DNA from: Alitta virens
Taxonomy: Eukaryota; Annelida; Polychaeta; Phyllodocida; Nereididae
Direction of reading: 5' to 3'
NCBI GenBank assembly: GCA_932294295.1
Contig: OW028586.1
Coordinates: 8,709,701-8,773,700, forward strand
Length of the DNA stretch: 64,000 nt
A program made the translations under genes and the position numbers. Below the pieces are notes generated by a model. It had not been told where the DNA came from, made no database searches, and saw only the letters and a list, made by a program, of their open reading frames with translations. Shown here piece by piece: positions 21,223 to 34,470 of the stretch (positions are counted from its first letter, which is position 1; each line of letters starts with the position of its first letter).

Positions 21223-24200
21223 ATGGCGTCGACCGGTAGCAATATTGCACCGAATGGAGATGAAATTCAAAGCCTGACGCTTTATAACATTCGACCGCTG
21301 GCATTTCATGGTTATATTTTGCCCTTTATATTCCTGTACGGCGGCTGGTTGTATGGATGGATTGTCTACGGGGTTGAAGATTATTGGGAAGCCGGTTTAA
21401 TTGTGCTGGCCAGCATTGGCCTGTTACAGATTTTGACATCTCTCTTCTGCTTGTGGTTTGTGCATGTCAGGTGTCTGTTTACAGCTTCAAAGGTGTGTAC
21501 TCCTTTAAAAAATAATGTAATTTTTCTAAATTGTCCAGACAATCACATTATCATTTAACTGTCTGTATTATCTTAATGCGTTTGCCCTTTCACGATCACT
21601 TTACTCAATGTCATTCTGTAAACAAATGGATTGTAATTAATTTAGTCAGACATGCTAATTGCAATTAATTGCCTGATACCTTCTCTCCATAGATCTATGA
21701 CCCCTTCAAAGCCAGCTGGGTTAAAGTTGTGCCAACACCCAATAATGGATCAACTGAACTGGTTAAACTCCAGAGAAGCAAGGTATAAATTGTAATGACT
21801 GTAAAGAAAAAAAAAGTACATAACATGTCACAAGAAAAATTAAACTACGTCAATTGAATCTGAATAGGTGAGCCGCAGGATTCAAGTTGATTGTCGTAGC
21901 TTGTAGCTAAAATAGTGAAAGAGAAACTAAAAATTCAAGGATAAAAATGGAAGTGGAAGAGGTGCAGCTAAAACCAATGACTGAAAACTTGTGTACTCCA
22001 CTGTATTATTCAGTAACAAATATATTGCAATTCATAGTCAGACATATGCTACAATGACTAGGCATTAAATTTATTTTAAATTGTGTGGCTTCCTGTTTTG
22101 TGGGATGTTAAATTTCGCTAATAAATAAATTATGGCAAAGTTGTTAGTGCTAATTAATTCTTTTTTTTTTTAAAACAGAACAGTGTCACCGGCAAGGAAG
22201 AAGTATTTTTTGTGTTTCAAAAGATGACATACACCTATGACAGTGAGGAAAAGAAGAGATTTGAATCTGTTAGTTTTCCTGTCAATGAGAGCTTCAAACA
22301 TTATATGGAATCGAAAGGCTATCAAGAGGATTCAGAATTGGAACTTGCTGAGAAAAAATATGGCAAAAATAGGTAAAAAATAATTTGTTTGATATCTCAG
22401 GTCCTAAGAATAATTTATGGTGTACTGTTGGAGATTATTTCTTACTTTTAAGGAATCTCAAGTACTGTCATTTAATTATTTATTTTTTGTTTGTTATAAT
22501 GTAGAATGGTTATGGATATTCCCCAGTTCATGGAGTTGTTCAAGGAAAGAGCTACTGCCCCATTCTTTGTATTTCAAGTAAGTGGAATTGGTGATATTTT
22601 ACATACAAACATTTATCAACTGTCTTTGATCCTATAATCTGGCTTGTAATGGTCTAAGCTGTTCGATGTTTCTTGGTCTGACGCTTTGTCAGCTTTATAT
22701 GACCAGCTGCCTGAGGAAGATGTTATGATGATATGATAAGGCTTGGAGTGTCTTTATAGTTTATATATTCAAATTAAAATAGTGGACTAAATTATAAGGG
22801 GCTAAATTTTCTGGTTTGTCAAGGAAGATTATCATTATTAAAGTAGTGCGGTCTTGAGGTTTAGACGTAGTTTTCATACGCAAATTAGTAATGTGTTTCT
22901 TATTTTATGTCGTGTATGTTTTGTAGGTCTTCTGTGTTGGGTTGTGGTGCCTTGATGAGTACTGGTACTACAGTATCTTCACGCTGATGATGTTGGTTGC
23001 GTTTGAAGCAACTTTAGTCCAACAACAGCTGAAGAACATGGCTGAGATTCGTAAGATGGGAAACAAACCATATCTCATACAGGTGAGTTTTTTATAGCTG
23101 ATATAAAGAAGTCGTTTGTTGTTTAGAAAGTTTCATTTAACAATGTTTAAGAGGTAGTTAACTGAAGTTGTTTCGTTTCTACAGTGTTACAGAAACAGAA
23201 AATGGCGTTCGATCATGAGTGACGAATTGGTACCTGGTGACATTGTCTCAATTGTGCGCAGTCAAGACGATCGTCTTGTGCCTTGTGACATGTTGTTGCT
23301 GCGTGGACCTTGCATTGTAGATGAGTCTATGCTTACTGGAGAGTCAGTTCCTGTCATGAAGGTTTGTAGCATATTTGAATGATAAACTTCACAGAAGTTT
23401 ATGGTATTACCTGTCTCATCCAGAAATTTACTGCATCAGAGCTTCGCTGTTCACACGCTCTGTGGCCCACTTGTATATATATATAGAATATATACAATCG
23501 TAGTTTCCTTCCTGTCTGAAATTTAATGATTTTCCTTTCTTCGGCACAGGAGGCCATAGAAGCAGTGGATAATGACACAGTTCTTGATGTTGAAGAACAT
23601 GGCAAGTTGCACGTTCTCTTCGGGGGCACGAAAGTGGTCCAGCATTCTCCTCCGAGCAAGACAGGGCCTGGGCTTAAAGGTAAATTTAATCTAAAATAAA
23701 CAGTTGAACTATTTTATTATTGTTCTAAAAACTGACATTGATGTTTTAAAAATTGAATAAACTCTGTTGGTTCACAATTTCTCTTTAAAACTCTGATACT
23801 CAGTACACTTTTTGGTAAACCTGCATTAATGTAGAATAGGGTTGAAGACTTTTACATATGATGTGTCAAATAATCCCTATGTGTTTGTTGTTTTATCCCA
23901 TCAATGACTAAAAATAAAGATGTTATTATCATTTATTACCTTTTTAAGTGATTTGACCTGCTTATAAGAAGATTGCAGTAAATTACTCACTCCTAAATAT
24001 AATAGATTTCTGCATTCTGTAATCCTTTTTAAGTGCTCTTAAAATGTTTAATTTCACAGCTGGTGACAATGGATGCATTGCGTACGTCCTTCGCAACAGT
24101 TTTAGCACATCTCAGGGGAAACTACTTAGAACAATCCTCTTTGGAGTGAAGCGAGTGACAGCCAACAATCTGGAGACATTCATGTTCATCCTCTTCTTGC

Positions 24201-26093
24201 TGATCTTTGCCATTTCTGCAGCTTCTTATGTGTGGATTCAGGGTAAGATAATGATGTTTTCCAAATATAATTATATTATATATACACAAGGCTTGAAGCC
24301 AGGGTAGCTGAAAGAGAACTAATCTATGAAGGTCAGAAATAATCATTGAATGTTCTTTTGTAAAATTTGGCAAAGGGAATATATACTTCATGTAACCTAT
24401 TGTGGGACGACCATGTAAAGGTGTCACAGAAAGATTATGAACTATGGTTTAATTTTGATAGGAGGCAAGGAATAATTGTTGCCCTTTTGATCATATTACA
24501 TATATAGAGGCCTATTAATTTGAAACAATGATCATATACATGTGTAATGATGATGCAGGCGCACTTGGATATTATATTATTCAATATGCATTTTTTTAGC
24601 AACATTTAAAAAAAAGCATGTTTTTGTATTTCCATATTTCAGGATCGAAGAACCCCAAAAGAAACAAATACAAGTTGTTCCTGGAGTGCACCTTGATTCT
24701 GACTTCAGTGGTTCCGCCAGAATTGCCAATTGAATTGTCTCTAGCAGTGAACACTTCCTTGCTTGCCCTCTCTAAGTTATGTAAGTGCAGATTACCTTAA
24801 AATTATGCATCTATGTCACTAAATACCAACAACTTTATAAGGGCTGTACCATTTAAAGGATGGGGGGATTGGAACTGGGAAATTTTCAGACCCCACTCCG
24901 AACCCTCTTATTTTTTCTTCGAAGATGCCCCTCACAAATACTGGTCAACCCTCCTCCCCTGCTTTTAGTTAATAGGTAAAGAACTTACCCCCCCCCCCCC
25001 CTCCTTTTCTCGCTTTTGTATGGAACAGTCCTTAACTGACACAGTGAAGCCTCACTGGTATGGCCAGCCTCGTGCAAAATTTAAACAGGTTGAACCGCTC
25101 TTGGTTGTGAGATAAATTGTAAGAGGAGGATATTGTTTGGTGCTAGAAGCCGTGGTTCTAAATGTGATGTGATCTTGATCGAGAGGATGACATTAGCCGT
25201 AGTTTAGTTCAATGCTTAATGACGCAGCTTCAATAATTATTCTTTCCAGATGTATTCTGCACTGAACCATTCCGTATACCGTTTGCTGGTAAGGTAGACG
25301 TTTGCTGCTTCGACAAAACGGGTACATTAACGAGTGATAACCTTGTTGTGGAGGGAGTTGTGGGTCTCAAGTGAGTGTTATTATAACCTGATACATTTTT
25401 AGAGGAGTCTTTACAGCATGTGGTGAAGTTTTCTAGTCTGCTAAAATCATGCTGGCTCGCCGATTAGGATTTTGTGTGACAAATTTTGTTATCTTTTTCC
25501 AGGGGTAAAGAAATATCAACAGTCAAAGACTGTCCGCTTGAAACTATACAAGTTTTAGCTACATGTCATGCGTTGGCTCAACTTGATGATGATTTAGTCG
25601 GGGATCCTCTTGAGAAGGCGACATTGTCTGCCGTTGATTGGAACCTAACTAAAGGTAGTTATATGTTCAATGTCATTTTCTCAATGACAATGTCTTAAAG
25701 TTTCTGATCTGAAGCTTAGCCAGCTTATATGACCGGTTGCCAGAGGCTGATGTAATGATGCGATGATAAGGCTTGGAGTCCACACCATGTTGCACATTTA
25801 CTGCATGGGTAGGTTCTGTACAGGGCATGAGTTGTCCAATGATCTATAATTCGTCGTTGTCTTTTCATCGTTTTTTCATTGATTAACTTTGTAGGTGATG
25901 CTGTTATACCTCGTAAAGGCAAGATGCAAAGTTTGAAGATCTTCCAACGATTTCATTTTGCCAGCGCACTCAAACGCATGTCTGTTATTGCGGGCCACAC
26001 GCCTCTAGGATCCACTGACACTCACTACATTGCTACTGTCAAGGGTGCGCCTGAAACCCTCCGATCTATGGTGAGTTAATATTTTGAGAGCTT

Positions 26094-26127
<34 letters not shown>

Positions 26128-29100
26128 CATGTGTAGTTGGGTAGATAGATTAGCAATGGGAACATAATAAGATACAATATTCGCCACTCAGATGATGTTA
26201 GCCAATCAGAGTGCTTCATTGTCATGTATATTGGACAGCTGCTAATATGATGGACAGCTGCAGCGTAGTATACAATGTTGAGAATGTAAGCAATGGTGGA
26301 TGGTGTGTCATCCAACATAAAGTTTTGTGGGATTTTAGACTCGCCATCCAATATTGTTCCAATATTGTATTGTATTGTGTCACATTGTAATGTATTTTTG
26401 TGCCTTGTTCTAATTGTATATGCAGAGGCAAGCTACTGATCAGCCACATGACAGAATTAATGTTCTTCAATATAATATTATGGACACAGAATAATTTAGA
26501 GTACATCTTAATCACTATTTCTTTCAATATTGAACAGTTACAGCATTTATATCAACTGCATAATTGCCATTGAAAATTTAATAAACTCTGTCGTTTTCAG
26601 TTCCACGAAGTTCCAAAGAATTATGACGAAATATACCTAACGATGGCGAGACAAGGAGCACGAGTTCTTGCTCTGGGACACAAGACACTCGGAACACTGT
26701 CTCATCAACAGGTCAGTTATTACGAATATGACTAAACCTTTCCAAGTTGATCGTTGAGGCTATAGAGGCTGTAAGATTGTCGCTACACCCATTGCTTATG
26801 TGGGCTTTCGACGAAGTGCCCGTTAAAAAATAGCGATGGTGGCTTTACCAGGCAATTTCCTATCTGAATACTGTAAGATCCCAAGCAAACCAGAACACAA
26901 TATTTGGAGAGGTCCACACCTGTATTTAATCCGCCATTTCTATATATATAATAAACTCCCCATGCGCGCCAATACATCCTGCCGATTGGCCACAACACAA
27001 AGCGTCCAATACAATACACCACAAATACCTAATGCGTGTATTGCCGTGTAATATTAATCATATAATGTACTGCCTCAATATCATTGCTTCATGATTATAT
27101 TAATTCAGAGATGAGGAACTTTTTTCTGATGTGTGTATAAACTGTTTATTCCTGCAAAATTTCAGCTGCCAGCTTTCATCAGTGCAACATTCAAATTTGT
27201 ACATCAAAAATGTTATTTATTGTACACAGTTCATACAACAGAAAAAACTTCGATTTTCATTGCTGGTATGGGAGCACTTACACACATTTTGCAAATGATT
27301 GCAATGCCATAAATGCAACAATTACTAACAAATTGATTACGACAAACATCGATGTATAAAGTCCCTTCAGAAATTTAAACTTGGGATAGAACTGTATAAA
27401 ATATTTGTATTTCAGGTCAGAGAATTATCAAGGGAAGAAGTTGAATCTGAGCTTCAGTTCTGTGGCTTTGTGGTGATTTCCTGTCCACTGAAGAGTGATT
27501 CAAAGACTGTGATCAAGGAAATCCAACATGCATCTCACCATGTGAGTAAAAAAGTGACAATGCTTATTTCCAACCTTGTGCTTGTAATTAAAAAGCAGTT
27601 ATATGATTTATAGTGATCATGTTCTCATTCAAAACATCAAATTGCTTATAATTAGAATGCTGCAGGTAATATGATTTGAAACACATTTTGAAATAACTGC
27701 TTCGACCTTGTTATATTTTATGAATTGATCAATTGATATTGATAAATTAGAAAGTGTATAATTTATGCTTAAAACTAACTGGTTCAACTTGAAAAAGCAT
27801 TAAACAACCACTGAGCAGGGGTACTGTGAAACTGCCTTGATGATTAATAATTCGGGATGAACTAGCCCTGCGTCTATTTCTATTCTAAATTAATAATTTA
27901 AAAGGGAACGAGCTTAAATAATGCTAAGTTTTAGCTATTGCAGTGGTAGTTATAATTTTATCTGATGTTTTTATGAATATTTTCAGGTGGTCATGATTAC
28001 GGGAGATAACCCACTGACAGCTTGTCATGTTGCAAAAGAGTTGAAAATCACCAAGAAGTCGCACACTTTGATTCTGAGTCCTCCAAATGATCTCGGTAAG
28101 TATATACACGGACATGTCGCAATATATTACCACAATAATTTTTTAACAAGACCTGCCATTTTGGCTGCTTCTGGTGAGATGAACGTACTATTGACTTTGG
28201 ACCAGGGGGGGAGAAGGGAGATCGTTTCAGGATTTTGATTCATTTATTGAATATGATTTTCAGGAAAAGATTGGCACTGGCAAAGCATTGATGACAGTGT
28301 GGTCCTACCTGTAGGAGATATAAAAAGTTCCCGAAAACTAGTTGAAGATTACGACCTTTGCTTCACAGGAGACGTGAGTACATCGTACTGAGTTATAAGG
28401 GTATCCTGACAACGCTTGCTTGTTCTGGTCTAATAGATTTATATTTGTTGTGTTGTTTAATTTCAGTCCTTAGCATACCTACAAGCTGAAAATACGAAAC
28501 TGCTACACAAAATTTTGCTTCATGTGAAAGTTCACGCGAGAGTTGCGCCAAAACAAAAGGTGAGGAAAAGTGCATTTTCTATAAAGCTTCTTGACATTTC
28601 CGCTAGGTGGCTACTGGTAGAATGGCGCAATCCTATTGGTTGCACAGCTTGCCGCCCTAGATTCTGATTGGCTGAAGCAAGGGGTCCCCAAGCAGCAGCA
28701 TTTCTAGGGCATTTTAATGTACATTTGATGCCTTATGTTTTAATGAATTGAACTTATTTTATTAAGTTGTGTATATTAAATAAAATTACAACAATAATCT
28801 TGCGCTGAAAAGCAAATTTAGTAATAACAGTGCAAGGCAGACTTATGCAGTGTCACAGTTTGAGGTGTTCTGTGGAAATAACCTTATTGAATCAATCAAC
28901 AAAATCCTGTGTGTGACATTATTATGATATAATATTTCACAAACTTGCACAAGTAACATGATGTAGACTACTCTTGCTTTGACATTCAATGAGATTCAGA
29001 TTGAAACAATGAGACAATGCATTGCATGTACAACACTGATGATGTGTAGTTAAAGTTGCACATTTGTGGTTTTAGGAGTTCGTAATAACAACTTTGAAGT

Positions 29101-32100
29101 ACCTCGGATTTGTGACTCTGATGTGTGGAGATGGAACGAATGATGTTGGAGCCTTAAGACATTCACATGTCGGTGAGTGAAATTGTGGGACTACTTTATC
29201 ATACTTCTATGGAAATGGAATATGCAGTTACATGTATTATGGAGCTGACCCTTTCAATCCTGCTTAAAAAAATTATATCTGGCCAGAGTTGACTTTCAGT
29301 TGTCTTCGATTATTTTAACAGGTGTCGCTCTACTTGCGAATGCCCCGGAAAGACTACCAGAGAGAAAGAAGAGATATAGAGAATCAGATGTGAGTTGAAA
29401 GCTCTTCATTTTCAGACAACTCTGAAATTATTTGACTTTTTCTGCACTTGGTTGGTAAAGAAAGGAGGCAAATAGAGTAAAAACAAGTGTGTGTATAAAT
29501 GAAACATGACTGTGCTTATCGACATTATTATTATTATTAGTATACCGCGCTACCATTTGCATATTTTAATGCATTTAGAGGCGCCATGATTGTGACATCA
29601 ATTATATGAGATATCCACAAGGTTTATTGAAAAGATTAGATGATCTTGCAAATTATAATTATCTTCCATGTTAGTTTATATACCCCTAAAAGCAAAATAT
29701 TATGTGTGTTTAATGAGCTGGTATAGATACAAATACAACAGTAAAATTAGTAAATTATATTCAAATTTTTTTTTTCAACTATTCGCAATACTTATCTGAA
29801 CTTGCTATAATAATATAAATATATCTAGTGCTTTCTAGATATGCTCAAACATTTGATATCAACATTTTATATGTCGCATTTCGGTCAATTCTGTTTCACC
29901 ATTGTTCACAGAGTATTTACTCTTTACATTTTCTATTGAATTGTGCTCAGGTTGACGGCAATGGTGTCATGAGCGCTATAGAAAAGGGACCAAGCCCACC
30001 GGGTCTGGCGGGAAAAACAAGAGCAGGGGGAAGAGCTGGAAAACTAAGAGCGGCTGCAAGAGGAGATAACATAACTTCAAAGAATGATAATATACCGCCA
30101 GCGCAAAAGAAAATCCAACAATTATTACGTGAAATGGAGGAGGAAGAGAAAGCCCAAGTTGTTAGGTTGGGTGACGCGAGTATAGCATCGCCGTTTACCT
30201 CTAAGTTGGCCACCACCATGTGTGGTAAGTTAAATGATTTATTTAAGATGAGATAAGATAAAGTTATACTTTATTTATAACCGGTGGTGATGATTAAACA
30301 AACGCATGCTAGCACAATCGACAAGTCAAAGTAACACAACAAGATGAAAGTGTAATGTAAATTATATGTGTCATATCTCTGCACATTCTCAATATATTTT
30401 GATATTGTTGGATTATTTAAAGATGATATAGCAACAATAAATGCTGCATTAATGTTGTACAAATAATACAATCACTTTTAAGAGCATTAGCCATTCTAAT
30501 ATTAAATTTTTTTAAACCTAGCATATGACAGTGCATTGCTGTATATGATGCCATGATATTGCTCTTTGTTTTCCAGTGTGCCATATTATTAAACAGGGTC
30601 GGTGTACCCTTGTAACCACCCTGCAGATGTTCAAGATTTTAGCCTTGAACGCTCTTGTGCTTGCGTACAGCCAGAGCGTGTTGTATTTAGAGGGTGTCAA
30701 GTTCAGCGATACTCAAGCCACTATGCAGGGTTTGCTGCTGGCCGGCTGTTTCCTCTTCATATCTCGATCTAAGGTTTGTGATTATGTTGTTCGAATTCTT
30801 TAAGAAAATGGTCTTAAAATATCAGATGACGAAATTTGCACAAAGTAATGTATCTACATTGCTCTGAATGTGAAGTAAAAGTTTTTAGAAATGTACGTAG
30901 GATTCAGATATTTTTTTATTTGACCTAAAGCAATTATCAAAAATACAATATTTCAATCAAGTTTATTAAAATTTGCTTTAAGTAGGGTGACCACTTTAAG
31001 ACATCTTTGATGTCGCTGCCGACAGTGTATGGCATCATGATTGTGTATCTTCAGATTAAAAGAGACCACCCTGGATTTTACTTTTGTGTACGTCAAAATT
31101 TACACATCCAAATTACTCAAGTCAATTGAGCATTTAACTCGTGTAAGAAAAAGTTTGGTGCTGGAGGCATTTTTGAAAAACAATTGATCATCCCCAAACA
31201 AACCAGCACTTGAACTATTAGTGGTAAATATTCATTTACAGCTAAGATTTCTTATATTTCTTTTCAGCCTTTGAAGTCATTGTCTAAGCAACGTCCTTTG
31301 CCTAATATATTCAACATCTACACAATCCTAACAGTGTTATTACAATTCGCGATGCATTTCTCCTGCCTTCTCTACTTGAAAATGGAGGCCCAGGCCCGCA
31401 CGGAAAAGCCGTAAGTAATAATAACCTGGATTGTTACAGATTCCTGTAGTACAGTATTTTATAGAGAATTTTATGTTGATTATGGAGAGTTCTGCAGAGT
31501 GACTGGTGGGGTTTTAAAATAAAAGCTAGATGGTCTAGTGGTAAGACGCTCGCCTGCTCCTCTGAAGGACCCAGGTTCAATCCCAGGCCTGGTCACCTTT
31601 CATGAGCATCATCTTAGCTGGATGTCGTTCAGATGAGATGTTAAATTGGTGGTCCCTGTACTCAGTGTCTATGCTGAGGAAAGTAAAATATCCCACCCAT
31701 GGGGTAAATGTGTAACATGGGTGGACTCCTTATCTCTCTCTCGCCTCATCAATCAACCCTCGATAGCAGCAAGAACTTGCCTTAGAGGGCTGCACTTACC
31801 ATATCTATCTATCTGTAACAAGTTTTAATTTTCAAGTTTTGATATAAAAATAATATATTTCATTTAGCTTCCAAGGTGAACTAATATTGCACTTAATTGA
31901 CATGTAAAAATAAAGTTACATTTATTTTTTTTCAGAATTGAAGAATTCCCAGATTTAGAAGTAGAATTCAAACCATCAATAATAAACACCACTGTCTACA
32001 TTATATCAATGTCACTTCAAGTATCTACATTTGCAATTAACTACAAGGTAACTAAGTTTAAACCTTCTCTCATCACCAATTACTCCTCAAAAGTCTATAA

Positions 32101-33289
32101 GAGGAAACTGTATCTTCTGTTTGTCTTTTAATATATACAACCACTTAAATATATGAATGCATAGGCAGCACAAATCAGCGAAGTTCCGAGCAATAATAGC
32201 AACATGTAGGGCGGATTTGAAACGTTCTAGATGAAAAGAATGATAGATTGTCTCTCGTCTACAATACTTTTCTTGCAAATTGCTGATGGTTGCCGCAGCA
32301 TTTATTTACAATTGTAGTTTTTCTGCTGTTAAATCATCTTCATTTATATTTTATACTTTCCAGGGTCATCCATTTATGGAAAGCCTCAGCGAAAACAAGC
32401 CTCTGCTTTACAGTTTGTTATTTTCTGGGGTTGCCATCATTGTGCTGGCCAGCGGAATCTTCCCTGACATATCTAGTCAATTTGAAATTGTTACTCTGGA
32501 ACCAGAGGTAAACAAAATTTGCTTTTTGTGATGATTGAAGGCAACCTTATGATATAATATTAATGTTATTTTAATGTTATTCTCTATTTGATTGCCCGTA
32601 TAAGCCAGCTATCAATATGATTCAGAAGAAAATGTAAATTTACTTTTATCTTGATACACAATAGAATTATTACTTTGGTTAAACTATAAACAATATTAAA
32701 AAAACAGATGAATGAACAAGCGCAGCTTTTAGAATTTTATCTTTTATTATCATTAATCCTGGTCTGGTATTAAGGGCTGTTCCATTTAAAAAAGAAGGGG
32801 GGGGGGGGGGGGGGGGGGCAGGAAAATGTTCAAACCCCTCCCCCTCTTTTTGTGATTTTAACCGACCCCCCCACCCCCACTTTTTTCTATATGAAGATAT
32901 TAAGAAAATACTGTTCACTCCCCCCCCCCCCCGGGTTTTCTCTTTTGGAGAACCCCCCCCCCCCTTTTTCTAAAACGTTCCTGTCCACCTCTTCCCCCCC
33001 CCCTCTTTTTAAGTGGAACAGCCCTAACCTTGTTCAGTAATGACCAACCTAATTTTTCTTAATGCTATTTGTTAATTCTCAATAAGATAACTATACAGTA
33101 GAAACTTTTGCTCAATTCTAAAGATATTCAATCAATGGCATTTCTTCTACTTAATTATTTTGCTTATTTATTCTTTTCCAGTACCGAAACATCCTCCTTG
33201 GCGTAATAGCTTTGGATATGCTGGGGTCCTTCATCTTAGATCGTGTTTGCCAATTTTTGCTTGGCGATGCTCGACTTAGAAGCAGCTGA
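21223..33289 (+). CDS. ATP13A1: P5A-type ATPase, ER transmembrane-helix dislocase
   Basis: ER membrane P-type ATPase; the family extracts mis-inserted helices and mistargeted tail-anchored proteins using ATP. Twenty-five exons join in frame (3552 nt, 1183 aa; human 1204): 21223-21492, 21693-21782, 22179-22372, 22505-22577, 22927-23082, 23185-23361, 23550-23679, 24060-24242, 24643-24780, 25250-25370, 25503-25654, 25895-26070, 26601-26711, 27416-27541, 27987-28095, 28264-28373, 28467-28559, 29076-29172, 29322-29389, 29951-30224, 30577-30773, 31268-31410, 31936-32047, 32364-32507, 33182-33289. The actuator has LTGES (TGES 312-315), the family-typical PPELP in TM4 is at 449-453, the phosphorylated Asp is D492 in DKTGT, KGAPE is at 611-615, TGDN at 704-707, and GDGTND at 821-826. 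Exon 20 encodes a basic Gly/Arg/Lys-rich cytosolic insert. An in-frame ATG at 21145 exists; 21223 was chosen because it follows a purine-rich context and gives the family-like start. All catalytic motifs are intact. Confidence 0.97.
22655..22750 (-). mobile_element. SINE 3' fragment, tail type 2
   Basis: In + orientation it reads GTCTGACGCTTTGTCAGC, TATATGACCAGCTGCC, TGATATGATAAGGCTTGGAG. It is the alternative SINE tail, here without body or head. In a P5A-ATPase intron. Confidence 0.65.
24840..25032. mobile_element. AGGGCTGTTCCATT foldback element, copy 3
   Basis: The left end AGGGCTGTACCATTTAAAGG and the right end TATGGAACAGTCCTT are inverted. The interior has a G-rich block then a C tract near 24989-25000. 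In a P5A-ATPase intron. Confidence 0.7.
25695..25830 (-). mobile_element. SINE fragment, tail type 2
   Basis: + strand words CTGAAGCTTAGCCAGCTTAT, GATGATAAGGCTTGGAGTCC, ACACCATGTTGCACATTTAC mark the alternative tail and the start of the body. It is truncated before the head. In a P5A-ATPase intron. Confidence 0.7.
26096..26122. repeat. (AT)n microsatellite
   Basis: About 13 AT units soon after exon 12 of the P5A-ATPase gene. Confidence 0.9.
28588..28735 (+). repeat. CCACCAGGTGGC repeat, copy 2
   Basis: Reads CTTGACATTTCCGCTAGGTG, two ATTGG words and AGCAGCAGCATTTCTAGGGC in the same order as 16190-16335. The CTCF-like core is CCGCTAGGTGGC here, diverged at two places. In a P5A-ATPase intron. 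Confidence 0.6.
31524..31815 (+). mobile_element. tRNA-derived SINE, tail type 1
   Basis: Full-length copy with TGGTCTAGTGGTAAGACG (A box), GGTTCAATCCC (B box), the CCCATGGGGTAAATGTG body, the CAACCCTCGATAGCAG tail and TATCTATCTATC end. GTTTTAAA-like words flank both sides and may be the target duplication. It is sense-oriented in a P5A-ATPase intron. Confidence 0.88.
32773..33026. mobile_element. AGGGCTGTTCCATT foldback element, copy 4
   Basis: The largest copy (about 254 bases). The left end TAAGGGCTGTTCCATTTAAA and the right end TTTAAGTGGAACAGCCCTAA are inverted. The interior starts with a run of about 20 G and continues with several runs of 8-14 C, a strong candidate for non-B structure. 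In the last P5A-ATPase intron. Confidence 0.8.
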
Positions 33290-34470
33290 ATAATACATTG
33301 ATTTAAAATTTAATTATGTATTATTTAATACTATGTAGTGCAAATTTTTATTACCCTGTGGCAAGGAACTCAAGGTTTCTTCATTCAAAATATAGACCCA
33401 CCATTTTTGAAAAATTTTCTTGTGAAAATCGCTGCAAGGTACAATAATTTGTTGCGATTTATTGTGAACAGTAGATGAGCCGATTTGCCTCCCAAAAAAT
33501 TTCGCAGTAGTTCTATTTTCCCAGCACAGCTGAGAGGCGTTGAAATTACGTTTTCTTATAAAACTGGACACACTTGTCTGTTCCTTTTTGAAGAGCATTT
33601 GTTGTCATCAATCATAATAACAAACCTAAGATTGTTTTAATCTTTGTGGTTGTTAAATTCCATTTTCGTGAATAATGCATGTTGGGAAGATTATCAAAAT
33701 GAAAATGAGGTGCCCACAATGACGTCATAAGCAAACTACATCACATAAACTCTTTTGATGTCATCAGAATCTATTTTCCTGTAATTCCCTGCAAAAATGT
33801 TTTATTGACCAAAAATCAACAATATCGTGGTTTTTACAGAACAAGTAACAACTGTCGTGATCACGGCCATAATTTTTCTTCAAAAATAAAAATCATATTT
33901 TGACTGCGAAAGTTTTTAGTGGGCAATCGGTTCATCCTCCACAATGGTTACTCCACTATGTGAACAGGATTGTAATGTCTCTTTTTTATAATTATATCTT
34001 TTGGTTTTATTTTATTTTTTTGTGAAGAAGACAAAAATTGCACTTATTAATATTATAAGCCTGTGTTGGTCATTATGATCATGGACTCCTCAAACTCTTT
34101 ATGTTAAATTTTTCTGGTAATGACATAAAATGATATTTCTTGATGCTGTCTGAAGTGAGATTTCTTATAAATTTTTAATATGTGGGGAAAAATGTTGCCA
34201 AAATAAATTGCTACACTTATTTAATCAGAAATTTACTCAACCGTCACAATTGACAAATTTATGTGACTGGAGTCACGCTGTGTGGAATGTGATCATTGCC
34301 AAGGTGTAAATACCTAAATGTGAAGAATAATTTATAAATCTGTTATATTTAATGATGCATGAGGGGGACCCACCATGGAGAATTATATAAAAATTCAGAT
34401 ATTGGATGCATGGGATGTGTGTGAGCATTGTAAAAAGGACTATTGTAAGTGGTTGGTTGAATAAAAGTGA
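33290..34470 (+). other. Putative 3' UTR of the P5A-ATPase gene
   Basis: AT-rich, no coding pattern. AATAAA signals occur near 34200 and at 34460-34465. The extent is a guess from these signals. Confidence 0.4.

Noticed and set aside
26076..26527. Minus-strand open frames of 91 and 101 aa
   Set aside because: They overlap a microsatellite and P5A-ATPase intron 12 and show no family features.
32679..33040. Pro- and Gly-rich open frames on both strands
   Set aside because: Created by the G and C homopolymers of a foldback element.
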